Positions 36,735 through 46,047 of a stretch of 64,000 bases of DNA are shown piece after piece (within the stretch, counting starts at the first letter, position 1; each line of letters starts with the position of its first letter). Origin of the DNA: Dietzia sp032248695 (lineage in GTDB: Bacteria > Actinomycetota > Actinomycetes > Mycobacteriales > Mycobacteriaceae); NCBI RefSeq assembly GCF_032248695.1, contig NZ_JAVHXC010000001.1, positions 1 to 64,000 of the forward strand, written 5' to 3'. The position numbers were made by a program, and so were the translations under genes. The notes beneath the pieces were generated by a model that was given only the letters and a program-made list of their open reading frames with translations, was not told the DNA's origin and searched no databases.

Positions 36735-37748
36735 CTACGTCTCACCGGTGTCCGGATCGTCGGGGCCCCGCAGGTCGCGCGCGTGGGGGCCGGCGAGGCG
36801 ACGCGCGAGATCCGGGTAGACGTCGTCGAGTTCGGCGGTGATCTCGGCCAGCTGGATCTTGAAGTTCACGGGGACGAAGACCCGGTCGACGAACTCGGAC
36901 TCGGCTGTGACGGTGGAGCCGTCGAACACGTACCTGCACCACAGTGAGTCCCGGTTGAGGATCGCCACCTCGGTCTCCGCGGCGGCCGCGTCCTGGACCC
37001 CCGTCACCAGCTGACTCCGGAACACGATGAGCGGCAGGGACCGGTGGGCGCGGACGAAGAGCAGCACACAGCCCGCGGGGACGGTGAACACGTCGTGTTC
37101 GTCCGGGTCGATGCGCCTGCGGTAGACCTCGGTGAGCGCCTCACCGACAGCGCGCGTCGCCTGGTCGGGATCGGTGATGGGCTGCGGACGGAAGTCGTCG
37201 CGGACGACCTCGCCGACCGTCCCGGGGTCGGCAGGGGCGGCGGGGTCGTCGGTCCGGGTCCCCGGGGGGTCGACGGGGTCCGCGCCCGCGGGCGCGCCCG
37301 GATCGGACGCCCCCTCGGCGACCACGTCGTGGAGGAAGACCGGGTGGCGGATGCCGAAGACCTGCTCGAGCGTCCCCGCGACGAGGTGGGCGAGTTCGGG
37401 GGCGCGGTCCGTGGGGAGCGCGACAATGGGGCCGGCGGCGGGGCCCGACACCGCCCCGGGGCCCGTGGCCTGCCACCCGAGCGCCGACAGCTGCGCGAGC
37501 TGGACGGGCCGCAGTGGCGTGGGGGCGTCCTCGGAGCCGCCCCCGGACACCTCGGCCTCGAGTCGCCGCTGCCCGACCGCGGTGAAGCGGATGTACGGCG
37601 TGAGGGGGGAGGGCGCGCCGAGGACGGGCACCGCCAGGTCGAAGGTGGCGCCGGGGATCAGATCACGCAGGAGGTCGGCCAGGTGGGAGGCGAAGCGGTC
37701 CCACCCGGCTGCGATCGACGCGTCCACGTCGAAATCGAATGCCGGCAT
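36735..37748 (-). CDS. YbjN/type III secretion chaperone-like (TY-Chap) protein
   Basis: The 337-residue protein appears to contain two chaperone-like domains: an N-terminal one (PYIRFTAVGQRRLEAEVSG, LSALGW, LVAGTLEQVFGIRHPVFLHD) and a C-terminal YbjN-like one (residues about 240–320, with NRDSLWCRYVFDG and FVPVNFKIQLAEI). A Pro/Asp/Ala-rich linker joins them. This matches the actinobacterial TY-Chap proteins, which are predicted to bind peptides. The assignment rests on pattern memory. An inverted repeat overlaps the start codon. Confidence 0.65.
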   Translation of the reverse strand: MPAFDFDVDASIAAGWDRFASHLADLLRDLIPGATFDLAVPVLGAPSPLTPYIRFTAVGQRRLEAEVSGGGSEDAPTPLRPVQLAQLSALGWQATGPGAVSGPAAGPIVALPTDRAPELAHLVAGTLEQVFGIRHPVFLHDVVAEGASDPGAPAGADPVDPPGTRTDDPAAPADPGTVGEVVRDDFRPQPITDPDQATRAVGEALTEVYRRRIDPDEHDVFTVPAGCVLLFVRAHRSLPLIVFRSQLVTGVQDAAAAETEVAILNRDSLWCRYVFDGSTVTAESEFVDRVFVPVNFKIQLAEITAELDDVYPDLARRLAGPHARDLRGPDDPDTGET

Positions 37749-37765
37749 GGTTGGCAGTCAACCAT
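37747..37765. repeat. Inverted repeat overlapping the TY-Chap start codon
   Basis: ATGGTTG (37747–37753) pairs with CAACCAT (37759–37765) around 5 nt. On the minus strand the left arm includes part of the start codon. A binding site or start-masking hairpin are both possible. Confidence 0.5.
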
Positions 37766-37835
37766 CGAGTCGCCGCCTCCGTCAGTGGTTCGGGCGGTCT
37801 CCGGCCCGTCGGGGACGTGGATGGTCGGTGACCGG

Positions 37836-38651
37836 TCAGGCGTCGTCGCGCCCGTGGCCCGCCTGGTGGTCCTCCCAGTATTCGTCGGAGCCGTCGAAAC
37901 CCACGCGGATACCGCCGCGGTGTTCGATGATCTCCGGCTGGATCGGCGCGATGGTGCGTTCCGCGGCCAGGGCGGAGGAGACGTCCGTGAACTCCGACAG
38001 GTGGCGCAGCTGGGTCCAGGTGGGGGGCAGGAGCATGGAGCGCCCGGCGCGGAAGTCCGCCAGCAGGTCGACGGGGCGCGCCCACATGGTGAGGTCGACC
38101 TCGGTGGTCTGGTCGTCGGGCTCCTGGCCCACGGGCAGCGCGGCGAGGAAGAACCGGGTGTCGTAGCGCCGGGTCTCGACCGACGGGGTGATCCAGTGGT
38201 CGAACGGGCGCAGGCGGTCAGCGGCGAGGGACAGTTCCTCGCGGGCCAGGAAGGCACTGAACGAGAGCTCGTGGGCCTCGAGTTCGGCGCGCGCGGCGTG
38301 GTACCGCCCGGCGTCGGCGACGGGTGCACCGTCCCGGTGGTCGGCGAGCAGGACGCCGCACTCCTCGAAGGTCTCCCGGGCCGCGGCGCAGACCAGGCGA
38401 CGGGCGCGGGGCTCGTCGCAGCCGAGACGGTCGGCCCACCACGTGGGGGCGGGGCCCGTCCAGGCCAGATCGGGATCGTCGTCGGCGGCGTCGACCCCGC
38501 CCCCGGGGAACACGGTCATCCCACCGGCGAAGGCCATGCCCCGGACGCGGCGGGCGACGAACACCTCCGGGCCGGCGTCGGAGTCGCGGATCACCATCAC
38601 GGTGGAGGCGTCCTTGACGGGGCGGGCGGTGGTCTGGTCAACCTCGGTCAT
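37836..38651 (-). CDS. Nudix hydrolase (NUDT19-like)
   Basis: The 271-residue protein has a Nudix fold with the box split by an insertion: FPGGGVDAADDD, then AARETFEECGVLLADH carrying the REx2-3EExGV catalytic helix. The insertion between these parts is typical of the NUDT19/CoA-diphosphatase-like group, whose substrates include acyl-CoA and CoA. The specificity here is not known. It is transcribed alone, upstream of the TY-Chap gene on the same strand. Confidence 0.82.
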   Translation of the reverse strand: MTEVDQTTARPVKDASTVMVIRDSDAGPEVFVARRVRGMAFAGGMTVFPGGGVDAADDDPDLAWTGPAPTWWADRLGCDEPRARRLVCAAARETFEECGVLLADHRDGAPVADAGRYHAARAELEAHELSFSAFLAREELSLAADRLRPFDHWITPSVETRRYDTRFFLAALPVGQEPDDQTTEVDLTMWARPVDLLADFRAGRSMLLPPTWTQLRHLSEFTDVSSALAAERTIAPIQPEIIEHRGGIRVGFDGSDEYWEDHQAGHGRDDA

Positions 38652-38710
38652 GAGGTCAGTCTCGCCCGCCGCCCGGTGACGCGCGCCACCGGGGTCCGCT
38701 CACGGCCCCG

Positions 38711-39367
38711 TCAGGCCGTCGTGCCGACGCCGACGCCGGGGTCCGTGGTGGTGCCGCCGTCGGGGTGGTCGGACAGTACGCCGTACAGGACCCGCCGGAC
38801 GTGCACCTCCAGCTCGCGGCGTCCCTCGCTGGCGGGGGCGCGTTCGACCCCGCACCGCACGAGGGTCATATAGAGCACGTCGAACACCGTCTGGGCGGCC
38901 CCGGCCAGGTCGGCCGGGGTCCTTCCGGCACCCGAATGGCGGGCGAGCACCGTGGCGATGAGTTCGCGGAGTTGGCCGAGGATGCGCTGCGCCTCGGCCC
39001 GGTGGGGCCCGGGTTCCCCGAACAACGTCTCACGGTGGTAGGCGGCGATGTTCTCGGGTTGCCTGTCGAGCGCCACCAGCAGCGGCTCGCAGAGGACGAC
39101 GAGGTCCTCGACCGGGTCGCCGGTCTCGGGGACGGACTCGACCATCGCGCGGAACTCGGCGTTGGCGACCATGCACAGGAGTTCGCCCTTGGACTGGGCG
39201 TAGCGGAAGAGGGTCCCCGTCCCCACCTCTGCGCGGTCGGCGACCTCCTGGGTGGTGACGGACGAGTAGCCGTGCCGCGAGAACAGCTCGAGGGCGGCGG
39301 CGTGGATGCGCCGCTGCTTGTCGGCCTTGTTGAGCTCGCGGCGGCCCGGTTCGCGGGTCGGGCTCAC
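38711..39367 (-). CDS. TetR-family transcriptional regulator
   Basis: The 218-residue regulator has a TetR DNA-binding domain at residues about 12–60 (RIHAAALELFSRHGYSSVTTQEVADRAEVGTGTLFRY is the region, quoted here only by its ends: RIHAAALELF to GTLFRY). GTG 39367 overlaps the stop of the DUF3817 gene (GTGA) and gives a normal-length N-terminus. The ligand is unknown. The coupling suggests that it is cotranscribed with the DUF3817 membrane protein. Confidence 0.88.
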   Translation of the reverse strand: MSPTREPGRRELNKADKQRRIHAAALELFSRHGYSSVTTQEVADRAEVGTGTLFRYAQSKGELLCMVANAEFRAMVESVPETGDPVEDLVVLCEPLLVALDRQPENIAAYHRETLFGEPGPHRAEAQRILGQLRELIATVLARHSGAGRTPADLAGAAQTVFDVLYMTLVRCGVERAPASEGRRELEVHVRRVLYGVLSDHPDGGTTTDPGVGVGTTA

Positions 39368-39861
39368 GAGAACCACTCGGTGGGCGGTCCGGCGGTGACG
39401 AGCAGGGAGAAGACGATCGCCACCACGACCAGCGTCACCACCAGCGCCAGGACGGGCGAGCGGAGCGCGAAGGCGAGGATCCGGTCGGCGGGACCGCCGG
39501 GCCGCTCGCCGTCCGGACCGAGCCGCCACGGGCCCTCGAGGAGGCCGCGGCGCTCGACCGACCGCTCGAAGGGGACGGTGGCGTAGGGGATCACGGCCGA
39601 CGCGAGGCCGAGCAGGCCGGTGCCGACGGACCAGCGCTTGTCCGTCCATACCGCCACGGTCGCGACGACGTAGCAGAGGAAGACGAAGCCGTGGACGGCG
39701 CCGCCGATCGAGGTGGCCCAGTCCTGGCCGAAGCCGTACTTGCCGATCATCCCCAGGATCAGCAGCGTCCAGGTGACCACCTCCGCCAGAGCGAGTCGCT
39801 TGTAGAGAACGCGGGGGGTCACTGTCTGCCTCCAGTCATCGGGCGGGGGTTCGTCGGACAT
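39364..39861 (-). CDS. DUF3817 integral membrane protein
   Basis: The 165-residue protein has three helices in the DUF3817 pattern (LAEVVTWTLLILGMIGKYG, HGFVFLCYVVATVAVW, GLLGLASAVIPYATVPF) and a fourth hydrophobic segment near the C-terminus (LALVVTLVVVAIVFSLLV). DUF3817 proteins are small actinobacterial membrane proteins of unknown role. A following TetR gene overlaps by 4 nt. Confidence 0.82.
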   Translation of the reverse strand: MSDEPPPDDWRQTVTPRVLYKRLALAEVVTWTLLILGMIGKYGFGQDWATSIGGAVHGFVFLCYVVATVAVWTDKRWSVGTGLLGLASAVIPYATVPFERSVERRGLLEGPWRLGPDGERPGGPADRILAFALRSPVLALVVTLVVVAIVFSLLVTAGPPTEWFS

Positions 39862-39907
39862 CGTACGGTCCCGGGCCCGGCGCGCGGCCGACCGGCCGGG
39901 GGCGGGT

Positions 39908-42454
39908 TCACCCGTGCAGCGTCAGCGAGGCGAACCGGACCTCCCCGGCCTCGTCGCTGGCGGTGAGGTCCACCACGCCCTCGATCGCCCAGCCGTGATC
40001 GCCCTCGGGGTCGTCGAGCACCTGACGCACGCGCCAGGTGCCGGACGCCACCCCGGGGCCCGCTTCGGTGAGGCTGAACAGGGCGGGACCGCGCGCGGCG
40101 GGCCCCGTCCCGATCTCGTCGTACTCGTCCCAGTAGCCGTCGATCTCGGTGTCCCAGTCGGGGTGCTCGGGCACGTCGGCGTCCAGCTCGGTGAGTCGCC
40201 CGATGTCGTCGCGGGCGAGCAGTTCGACGCGCCGGAACATGGCGTTGCGCACCATCACCCGGAACGCCCGCGTGTTGGCGGTGACCGGTCGGGTGGTGCC
40301 CGCGGTCTCGCCGAAGGCCAGTTCCGCGACCTGCTCGGAGGAGACGTCGGGGTCCGTGAGCAGTTCCCACTCGTCGAGCAGGCTCGAATCGACCTGCCGG
40401 ACCAGCTCACCGAGCCATTCGACGAGGTCGTCGAACTCGTCGGACCGGCGGTCCGCGGGCACCGTCTGGCGGAGCGCGCGGTAGGCGTCGGTGAGGTAGC
40501 GCAGTACGGACCCCTCGGAGCGGCCGAGGCCGTAGGCCGAGACCAGGTCGGAGAAGGTCATCCCGCGCTCGACCATCTCCCGGATGACCGATTTGGGGGA
40601 GGGCTCGATCCCCGACACCCACGGGTGTCCCGCGCGGTAGGCGTCGTACGCGTCGGCGAGGAGGTCGGCCAGGGGCTTGGGCCAGGAGATGTCCTCGACC
40701 AGCTCCATCCGTTCGGAGTACTCCACACCGTCGGCCTTGAGGGCGGCGATCGCCTCGCCGCGGGCCTCGCGTTGCTGGGCGTAGAGGATCGGGCGCGGGT
40801 CGTCGAGTACCGCCTCGATGACGGAGACGAGGTCCAGCTCGGGGGTCGGGGAGTCGGGGTCGAGGACCTCCATCGCGGCGATCGCGAACGGGGCCAGCGG
40901 TTGGTTCAGGGCGAAGTCCCGTTGGAGATCCACCGTCAGCCGTACGTGGCGCCCGTCGGCGTCGGGCTCGGCCAGTCGTTCGACGATCCCGGCGGCCTCC
41001 AGCCCACGGAACAACTCGATCGCGCGTAGGACGTGGTGCCGGATCCGCGCGCGGGTCTCGTGCGAGGACAGCAGGAGGTGCCGCATGTGGGCGTAGCAGC
41101 TTCCGGGTCGGGAGATGATGTTGAGCAGCATCGAGTTGCTCACCTCGAAGCGGCTCGTGAGCTGCTCGGGCTGGGCGCCGACGAGCTTGTCGAAGGTGGA
41201 GCGCGACCAGTTGACGAAGCCCTCCGGGGGCTTCTTCTTGGCGGCCCTGGCCTTCTTCTTGGGGTTGGCGGCGGCCTTCGCCGCGGCCTTGGCGTTCTCG
41301 ATCTCGTGCTCGGGGGCGAGCACCACGACGAACCCCTCGGTGTCGAAGCCGGCGCGGCCCGCCCGGCCGGCGATCTGGTGGAACTCGCGGGCCTTGAGGA
41401 CGCGCTGCCGGCGGCCGTCGAACTTGGTGAGGCCGGTGAACAGGACGGTGCGGATGGGGACGTTGATGCCCACGCCGAGGGTGTCGGTGCCGCAGATGAC
41501 GGTGAGCAGGCCGTCCTGGGCCAGCCTCTCCACGAGCCGGCGGTACTTGGGCAGCATCCCGGCGTGGTGGACGCCGATGCCGTGGAGCAGGAGCTTGCGG
41601 AGCGTCCTACCGAAGTTCGTGGTGAAGCGGAAGCCGCCGATGTCGGCGGCGATGGCGGCTTTCCGCTCCTTGTCGGCCACGGCGAGCGAGGTCAGGGCCT
41701 GGGCCTGCTCGAGCGCGGCGGCCTGGGTGAAGTGGACGATGTAGACGGGGGCCCTGCCGTCGCGCAGCAGCAGCTCGACGGACTCGTGGACGCCGGACAG
41801 GGCGTACTCGAACGAGAGCGGGACGGGTCGCTCGGTGCCGCCGATGTACACGCACTGCCTGCCGGTGCGGCGGCGCAGGTCCTCCTGCAGCCACTCGACG
41901 TCGCCGAGCGTCGCGGACATGAGCAGGAACTGGGTGTCGGGCAGCTCGAGGAGCGGGACCTGCCACGCCCAGCCCCGGTCGGGTTCGGAGTAGTAGTGGA
42001 ACTCGTCCATCACCACCTGGCCGATGTCGGCGTCCGCGCCCTCACGCAGGGCGATGTTGGCGACGATCTCGGCGGTCGCGCAGACGATCGGCGCGTCGGC
42101 GTTGACCGCGGCGTCGCCGGTCAGCATCCCCACGTTGTCGGCGCCGAACACCTCGCACAGGGCGAAGAACTTCTCGCTCACGAGCGCCTTGATGGGCGCC
42201 GTGTAATAGCTGCGCTGCCCGCGCGCCATCGCGGCGAAGTGCGCCCCGATCGCCACCAGGGACTTGCCGGAGCCGGTGGGGGTGGCGAGCACGACGTGGC
42301 TGCCGGCGGTCATCTCGAGGATGGCCTCCTCCTGCGCCGGGTACGGCGTCAGCCCCCGGTCGGCGGCCCAGGCGACGAAGGCGTCGAACACCGCCTCCTC
42401 GTGGAGGTCGGCGGGGACGTCGTCGAGATCGGAGAGGAGTCGGGACAGCTGCAC
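39908..42454 (-). CDS. Ski2-like DEAD/DEAH helicase with DUF3516 C-terminus
   Basis: The 848-residue protein has Walker A TGSGKS (60–65), DEFH as motif II (VVMDEFHYYSEPDRG), MSATLGD as motif III, and motif VI in QIAGRAGRAGFD. The C-terminal half is the DUF3516 region found in actinobacterial Ski2-type RNA/DNA helicases. A Lys/Ala-rich insertion (KAAAKAAANPKKKARAAKKK) lies around residues 385–410 and may bind nucleic acid. The substrate is not known. Confidence 0.9.
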   Translation of the reverse strand: MQLSRLLSDLDDVPADLHEEAVFDAFVAWAADRGLTPYPAQEEAILEMTAGSHVVLATPTGSGKSLVAIGAHFAAMARGQRSYYTAPIKALVSEKFFALCEVFGADNVGMLTGDAAVNADAPIVCATAEIVANIALREGADADIGQVVMDEFHYYSEPDRGWAWQVPLLELPDTQFLLMSATLGDVEWLQEDLRRRTGRQCVYIGGTERPVPLSFEYALSGVHESVELLLRDGRAPVYIVHFTQAAALEQAQALTSLAVADKERKAAIAADIGGFRFTTNFGRTLRKLLLHGIGVHHAGMLPKYRRLVERLAQDGLLTVICGTDTLGVGINVPIRTVLFTGLTKFDGRRQRVLKAREFHQIAGRAGRAGFDTEGFVVVLAPEHEIENAKAAAKAAANPKKKARAAKKKPPEGFVNWSRSTFDKLVGAQPEQLTSRFEVSNSMLLNIISRPGSCYAHMRHLLLSSHETRARIRHHVLRAIELFRGLEAAGIVERLAEPDADGRHVRLTVDLQRDFALNQPLAPFAIAAMEVLDPDSPTPELDLVSVIEAVLDDPRPILYAQQREARGEAIAALKADGVEYSERMELVEDISWPKPLADLLADAYDAYRAGHPWVSGIEPSPKSVIREMVERGMTFSDLVSAYGLGRSEGSVLRYLTDAYRALRQTVPADRRSDEFDDLVEWLGELVRQVDSSLLDEWELLTDPDVSSEQVAELAFGETAGTTRPVTANTRAFRVMVRNAMFRRVELLARDDIGRLTELDADVPEHPDWDTEIDGYWDEYDEIGTGPAARGPALFSLTEAGPGVASGTWRVRQVLDDPEGDHGWAIEGVVDLTASDEAGEVRFASLTLHG

Positions 42455-42481
42455 CCGGCCGAGCCTAGCCGCCGGGGAGGG

Positions 42482-43432
42482 TCACCCGTCGCGCTGCGGG
42501 TCCTCACCGTGGCCGTCGTCGCCGGCCTGTTGGGCGAGGAACCGCTCGAACTCCGCGCCGATCTCGTCCCCCGACGGCAGCGGCTTGCCGCCCGGGTTGA
42601 GCGAATCGGACCCGTGGCGGGTCTCCATGAACTCGTCGTACTGCTTCTCCATGAGCTCGACGGCGGTGAGGATCTCGGGGCTCTGCGCGATCTGGGTGTT
42701 GACCTGGGTGGTGAACTCCTCGGTGGCCTTCTCCAGCTCGGCGGTCGGCAGGTCGAGGTCCGCGATCCGCGCGATGCTGCCCACCAGGTGCAGCACGGCC
42801 GCCGGGTAGGCGGTCTGGGCGAGGTACTGCGGCACGTGCACGGTGAACCCGGCGGAGGGGATCCCGTGTTCGGCCATCCGGAGCTCGAGCAGGGAGGTCA
42901 CGTTGCCCGGGACCTTGAACTCGCCGGGCCAGGCGGTGAACCCCTTGATGAGGTCCACGTCGCTGGCGTGCGCGCTCGAATTGGTCGGTCGGGTGTGCGG
43001 GACGCCGAGGGGCATCGCGCCCAGACCGATGGACATCCGGACGCCGAAGGACCCGGCCAGGTCGATGACGGACTCGGTGAAGCCGTCCCACCTGAGGTCG
43101 GGCTCCAGACCCGAGAGCAGCAGGAAGGACGTCCCGTCGGCGGTCCTGACCGCGTGCATCTGGATGGCCGGCTCGTCGTAGTCCGCGAAGCGGTCGAACG
43201 AGTACTTCAGGTGCGGGCGGCGCGAGCGGTAGTCCACGAGCTCGTCCACGTCGAACTCGACGATCAGCTGGGAGTCCAGACTCTCACGCAGGTGCTCGGC
43301 CACGCCCTGGATCGCCAGTCCGGCGTCGGAGAAGCCTTCCAGCCCGTGCACGAGGACCGGCCCGCGGCCGTCCTCGGAACGCAGGTCGGGAACGGGTTCG
43401 ATCAGTCGGTACAGATCGCTGTGCCTGGCCAT
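42482..43432 (-). CDS. PAC2 (proteasome-assembly-chaperone-like) family protein
   Basis: The 316-residue protein matches the PAC2 family: VLVHGLEGFSDAGLAIQGVAEHL, VDELVDYRSRRPHL and the central PGEFKVPGNV segment. Bacterial PAC2 proteins have an ATP-grasp-adjacent or nucleoside-phosphorylase-like fold with no settled function; some accompany proteasome genes, but none is present here. The ATG at 43432 has an AGAGGAG site. An upstream in-frame start would add a Pro/Arg-rich tail and is unlikely. Confidence 0.85.
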   Translation of the reverse strand: MARHSDLYRLIEPVPDLRSEDGRGPVLVHGLEGFSDAGLAIQGVAEHLRESLDSQLIVEFDVDELVDYRSRRPHLKYSFDRFADYDEPAIQMHAVRTADGTSFLLLSGLEPDLRWDGFTESVIDLAGSFGVRMSIGLGAMPLGVPHTRPTNSSAHASDVDLIKGFTAWPGEFKVPGNVTSLLELRMAEHGIPSAGFTVHVPQYLAQTAYPAAVLHLVGSIARIADLDLPTAELEKATEEFTTQVNTQIAQSPEILTAVELMEKQYDEFMETRHGSDSLNPGGKPLPSGDEIGAEFERFLAQQAGDDGHGEDPQRDG

Positions 43433-43710
43433 GTCGACTCCTCTCGTCACCACACCCCGACCGTCGGTGGCGGGGCTCGCCCGGTCGTCCATCCGGGACG
43501 GGGGGTTCACCACTGTCACAACGTCAACACGCCCGGGATGATTCCCGGCGCTTCCCACAGGGCCCGGGCCCCCTCCACAGGGGTGCGCCCGGGCGGCCCG
43601 CGGGGGCGGGGGACGACCGGCGGGGTGGTCGATGGTGGGTCCGGTGCACGGCATCCGCGGACCATCCCCGAGGCGGGGGCGGACGCGCGAGGACGAGACG
43701 GGTGGGGACG

Positions 43711-44913
43711 ATGACGACAGACGAGTCGAGGGACGGGGCCGGTGCGGGCGGGCGCGGGACGGTGGTGATCACCTCACCGGAGGAACTGATCGCCTCGATA
43801 CCGGCGATGTTGGGTTTCCCACCGGGTCCGGGGTCGGTGGTGATCCTGTGCGGCCGCACGGCGGACGGGGGCCAGGGGCCGGTCGTGAGGATGGACGTGG
43901 ACGGGCTGCTGGACGACGGTGACGGATATCCCGAGGTCGACGATCTCGACGGGGCGGACGGTCTCCTCGACGACGACCCGGACGGCCCCGGCGGCTCCGG
44001 GGGCGTCGCGCTCGACCGGGCGGCCCCGGTGATCGACCCCGGGCCGGCGCGCGGGTTGGCGCGGTTCTGCGCGAGGGAGGGGATCGGGTCGGTGCACCTG
44101 GTGGTGGTGCACGAGGACTGTGCGGACGGGTACCTCGCGGGGTTGCGGGCGGAGGACGCCGCGTCGGCGTTCGAGTACTGGCTGGGGCTCGCGGGCACGG
44201 TGGTGGAGGCGGCGTACGGGGTCGGCGAGTTCGCGGCCGGGGCGCCGTGGGTGGACCTGTTCGGGATGGTCAGGGGTGTCCAGTCCGATCCGGACTCGAC
44301 CCAGATCGCCGCGGTCCACGCCTACGACGGGCGCGTCCGCGCGGGGTCACGGGAGGAGATCGAGCGCCTGTACCTGGCGCGCGACCCTGACGCATGCGAT
44401 GAGGACGGGCCAGGCGGGGAGGACGCCGCCGGGTCGCCGGGGGCGGGTCACGCCGGGTCGGCCGGGGGGCCGGCGGGGCCGGCCGGCGGGCGCGTCGAAC
44501 GGGAGCGCGCGGTGGTGGCGGCGGTGGAGCGCCATGACGACGCGGCGCGACGGTTGGAGGCGGGGGAGGAGATCGACGACGACGAGCTCGCCGTCATCGG
44601 CCGGGACCTGCTGGTGATCGCGGTTCGGGACGAGGTCTACCGGGGTCTCGCGCTACGGGGTCTGGGCGATCGCGACGGTCGGCGGCTCGTGTGGTGGGCC
44701 GTCGCGCGGCGTCGGCCCGCCCGCGAACGCTCGGTGGCGCTGCTGCTGTTGGGTGCGGCGTCGTACTTCGCCGGGGGCGGGGTGCACGCGTGGTCCGCCC
44801 TGTCGGCGGCCGTCGAGGCCGACCCCGCGAACAATCTGGCCGGGCTCCTGCTCCACGGGCTGAACAACGGTTTGTCGCCGGAGCGGCTCAGGCGGGTGGC
44901 GGCGACGGCCTGA
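43711..44913 (+). CDS. DUF4192 family protein
   Basis: The 400-residue protein begins with the DUF4192 signature (ITSPEELIASIPAMLGFPPGPGSVVILC) and ends with the ARERSVALLLLGAASYFAGGGVHAW region and ADPANNLAGLLLHGLNNGLSPERLR. The middle is acidic and Gly/Ala-rich. The family occurs across actinobacteria and has no assigned function. It is transcribed away from the PAC2 gene; the 278-nt divergent gap shows no clear promoter to me. Confidence 0.85.
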   Translation: MTTDESRDGAGAGGRGTVVITSPEELIASIPAMLGFPPGPGSVVILCGRTADGGQGPVVRMDVDGLLDDGDGYPEVDDLDGADGLLDDDPDGPGGSGGVALDRAAPVIDPGPARGLARFCAREGIGSVHLVVVHEDCADGYLAGLRAEDAASAFEYWLGLAGTVVEAAYGVGEFAAGAPWVDLFGMVRGVQSDPDSTQIAAVHAYDGRVRAGSREEIERLYLARDPDACDEDGPGGEDAAGSPGAGHAGSAGGPAGPAGGRVERERAVVAAVERHDDAARRLEAGEEIDDDELAVIGRDLLVIAVRDEVYRGLALRGLGDRDGRRLVWWAVARRRPARERSVALLLLGAASYFAGGGVHAWSALSAAVEADPANNLAGLLLHGLNNGLSPERLRRVAATA

Positions 44914-45008
44914 ACCGGCATCGGGAGCCAGGCGGCGACGGCCCGGACCTGACGGGGGACCGCGGCAGCGACGGCCCGGACCCGGAGCGGGTCCGTGGCG
45001 GCGACGGA

Positions 45009-45052
45009 CCGGGGCCCGGCCCGGACGGTGGCGCCCGCGGGCCGGGCCCCGG
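45009..45052. terminator. Long GC hairpin between convergent DUF4192 and galE genes
   Basis: A perfect 15-bp stem (45009–45023 with 45038–45052) encloses 14 nt. It sits between two converging genes and is probably a two-way terminator. The preceding part of the gap (44914–45008) has short imperfect repeats of GCGACGGCCCGGACC. Confidence 0.6.
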
Positions 45053-45069
45053 GGGCGCCCGATGGTCGG

Positions 45070-46047
45070 TCAGCGCGCCGAGTGCGCCCGGTCGCCGAGC
45101 GCCTCGGTGAACGCCCAGGCGTCCTCGACCACGGTGCGCAGGTCCGTGCGCGTGGGCTGCCAGCCGAGTTCTGCGATCGCCCTCGCGCTCGAGGCCACGA
45201 GGACGGCGGGGTCACCGGCGCGGCGGGGCGCGATGACGTCCGGGATCGGGTGGCCGGTGACCTCGCGGCACACGTCGATCACCTCGCGGACCGAGAAGCC
45301 CTCGCCGCTGCCCAGGTTGAGCACGCGGTGGACGCCGGGGGAGTTCGACTCCAGGGCGAGCAGGTGTGCGTCGGCGAGGTCCGCGACGTGGATGTAGTCG
45401 CGGATGCAGGTGCCGTCGGGGGTGGGCCAGTCGTCACCGAAGACCTTGATGTCGGCCCGGTGCCCGAGGGCCACCTGGAGCACCAGCGGGATGAGGTGGG
45501 TCTCCACGACCCGGTTCTCGCCCGCACCGCGGTAGGCGCCCGCGACGTTGAAGTACCTCAGGCTGGTGGCGGCGAGCCCGTGGGCGACCGCGTACGAGGT
45601 GATGGCGTGATCGATCGCCAGCTTGGTCGCCCCGTAGGTGTTGGTCGGCCGCGTGGGCATGTCCTCGGTGATGGGGACCTGCTCCGGCTCCCCGTAGGTG
45701 GCGGCGGTGGAGGAGAACACGAGGTTGGCGACCCCGGCCGCCCGCATGGCGTCCAACAGGGCGAGGGACGTCACGACGTTGCCCTGCCAGTACTCCTCGG
45801 GCTTCTCGACGGACTCGCCGACGAGCGACCGTGCGGCGAAGTGCAGCACGCCGTCGAACGAGGCGTCGAGGATCTCCGCCGCGCGGGTCGCGACGTCACC
45901 CTCGATGAAGGTCGCGCCCTCGGGGACGCCGTCGCGATTGCCCGTCGACAGGTCGTCGACGATCACGACCTCGTGCCCGCGTTCGATCAGGACGGTGGCG
46001 CACACCCCGCCGACGTACCCGGCCCCGCCGGTGACGAGCAGCTTCAC
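45070..46047 (-). CDS. galE: UDP-glucose 4-epimerase
   Basis: GalE interconverts UDP-glucose and UDP-galactose, supplying galactose for the arabinogalactan cell wall. The NAD-binding loop GGAGYVG is at 7–13 and the catalytic pair Y138/K142 in YGATK. The 325-residue length is typical. The start is a GTG overlapping the dtxR stop by 4 nt. The dtxR–galE pairing is conserved in corynebacteria. Confidence 0.95.
   Translation of the reverse strand: MKLLVTGGAGYVGGVCATVLIERGHEVVIVDDLSTGNRDGVPEGATFIEGDVATRAAEILDASFDGVLHFAARSLVGESVEKPEEYWQGNVVTSLALLDAMRAAGVANLVFSSTAATYGEPEQVPITEDMPTRPTNTYGATKLAIDHAITSYAVAHGLAATSLRYFNVAGAYRGAGENRVVETHLIPLVLQVALGHRADIKVFGDDWPTPDGTCIRDYIHVADLADAHLLALESNSPGVHRVLNLGSGEGFSVREVIDVCREVTGHPIPDVIAPRRAGDPAVLVASSARAIAELGWQPTRTDLRTVVEDAWAFTEALGDRAHSAR

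Noticed and set aside
41033..43714. An 893-codon plus-strand frame across the helicase and PAC2 genes
   Set aside because: It is antisense to two recognised genes, with shadow-type composition and no motif.
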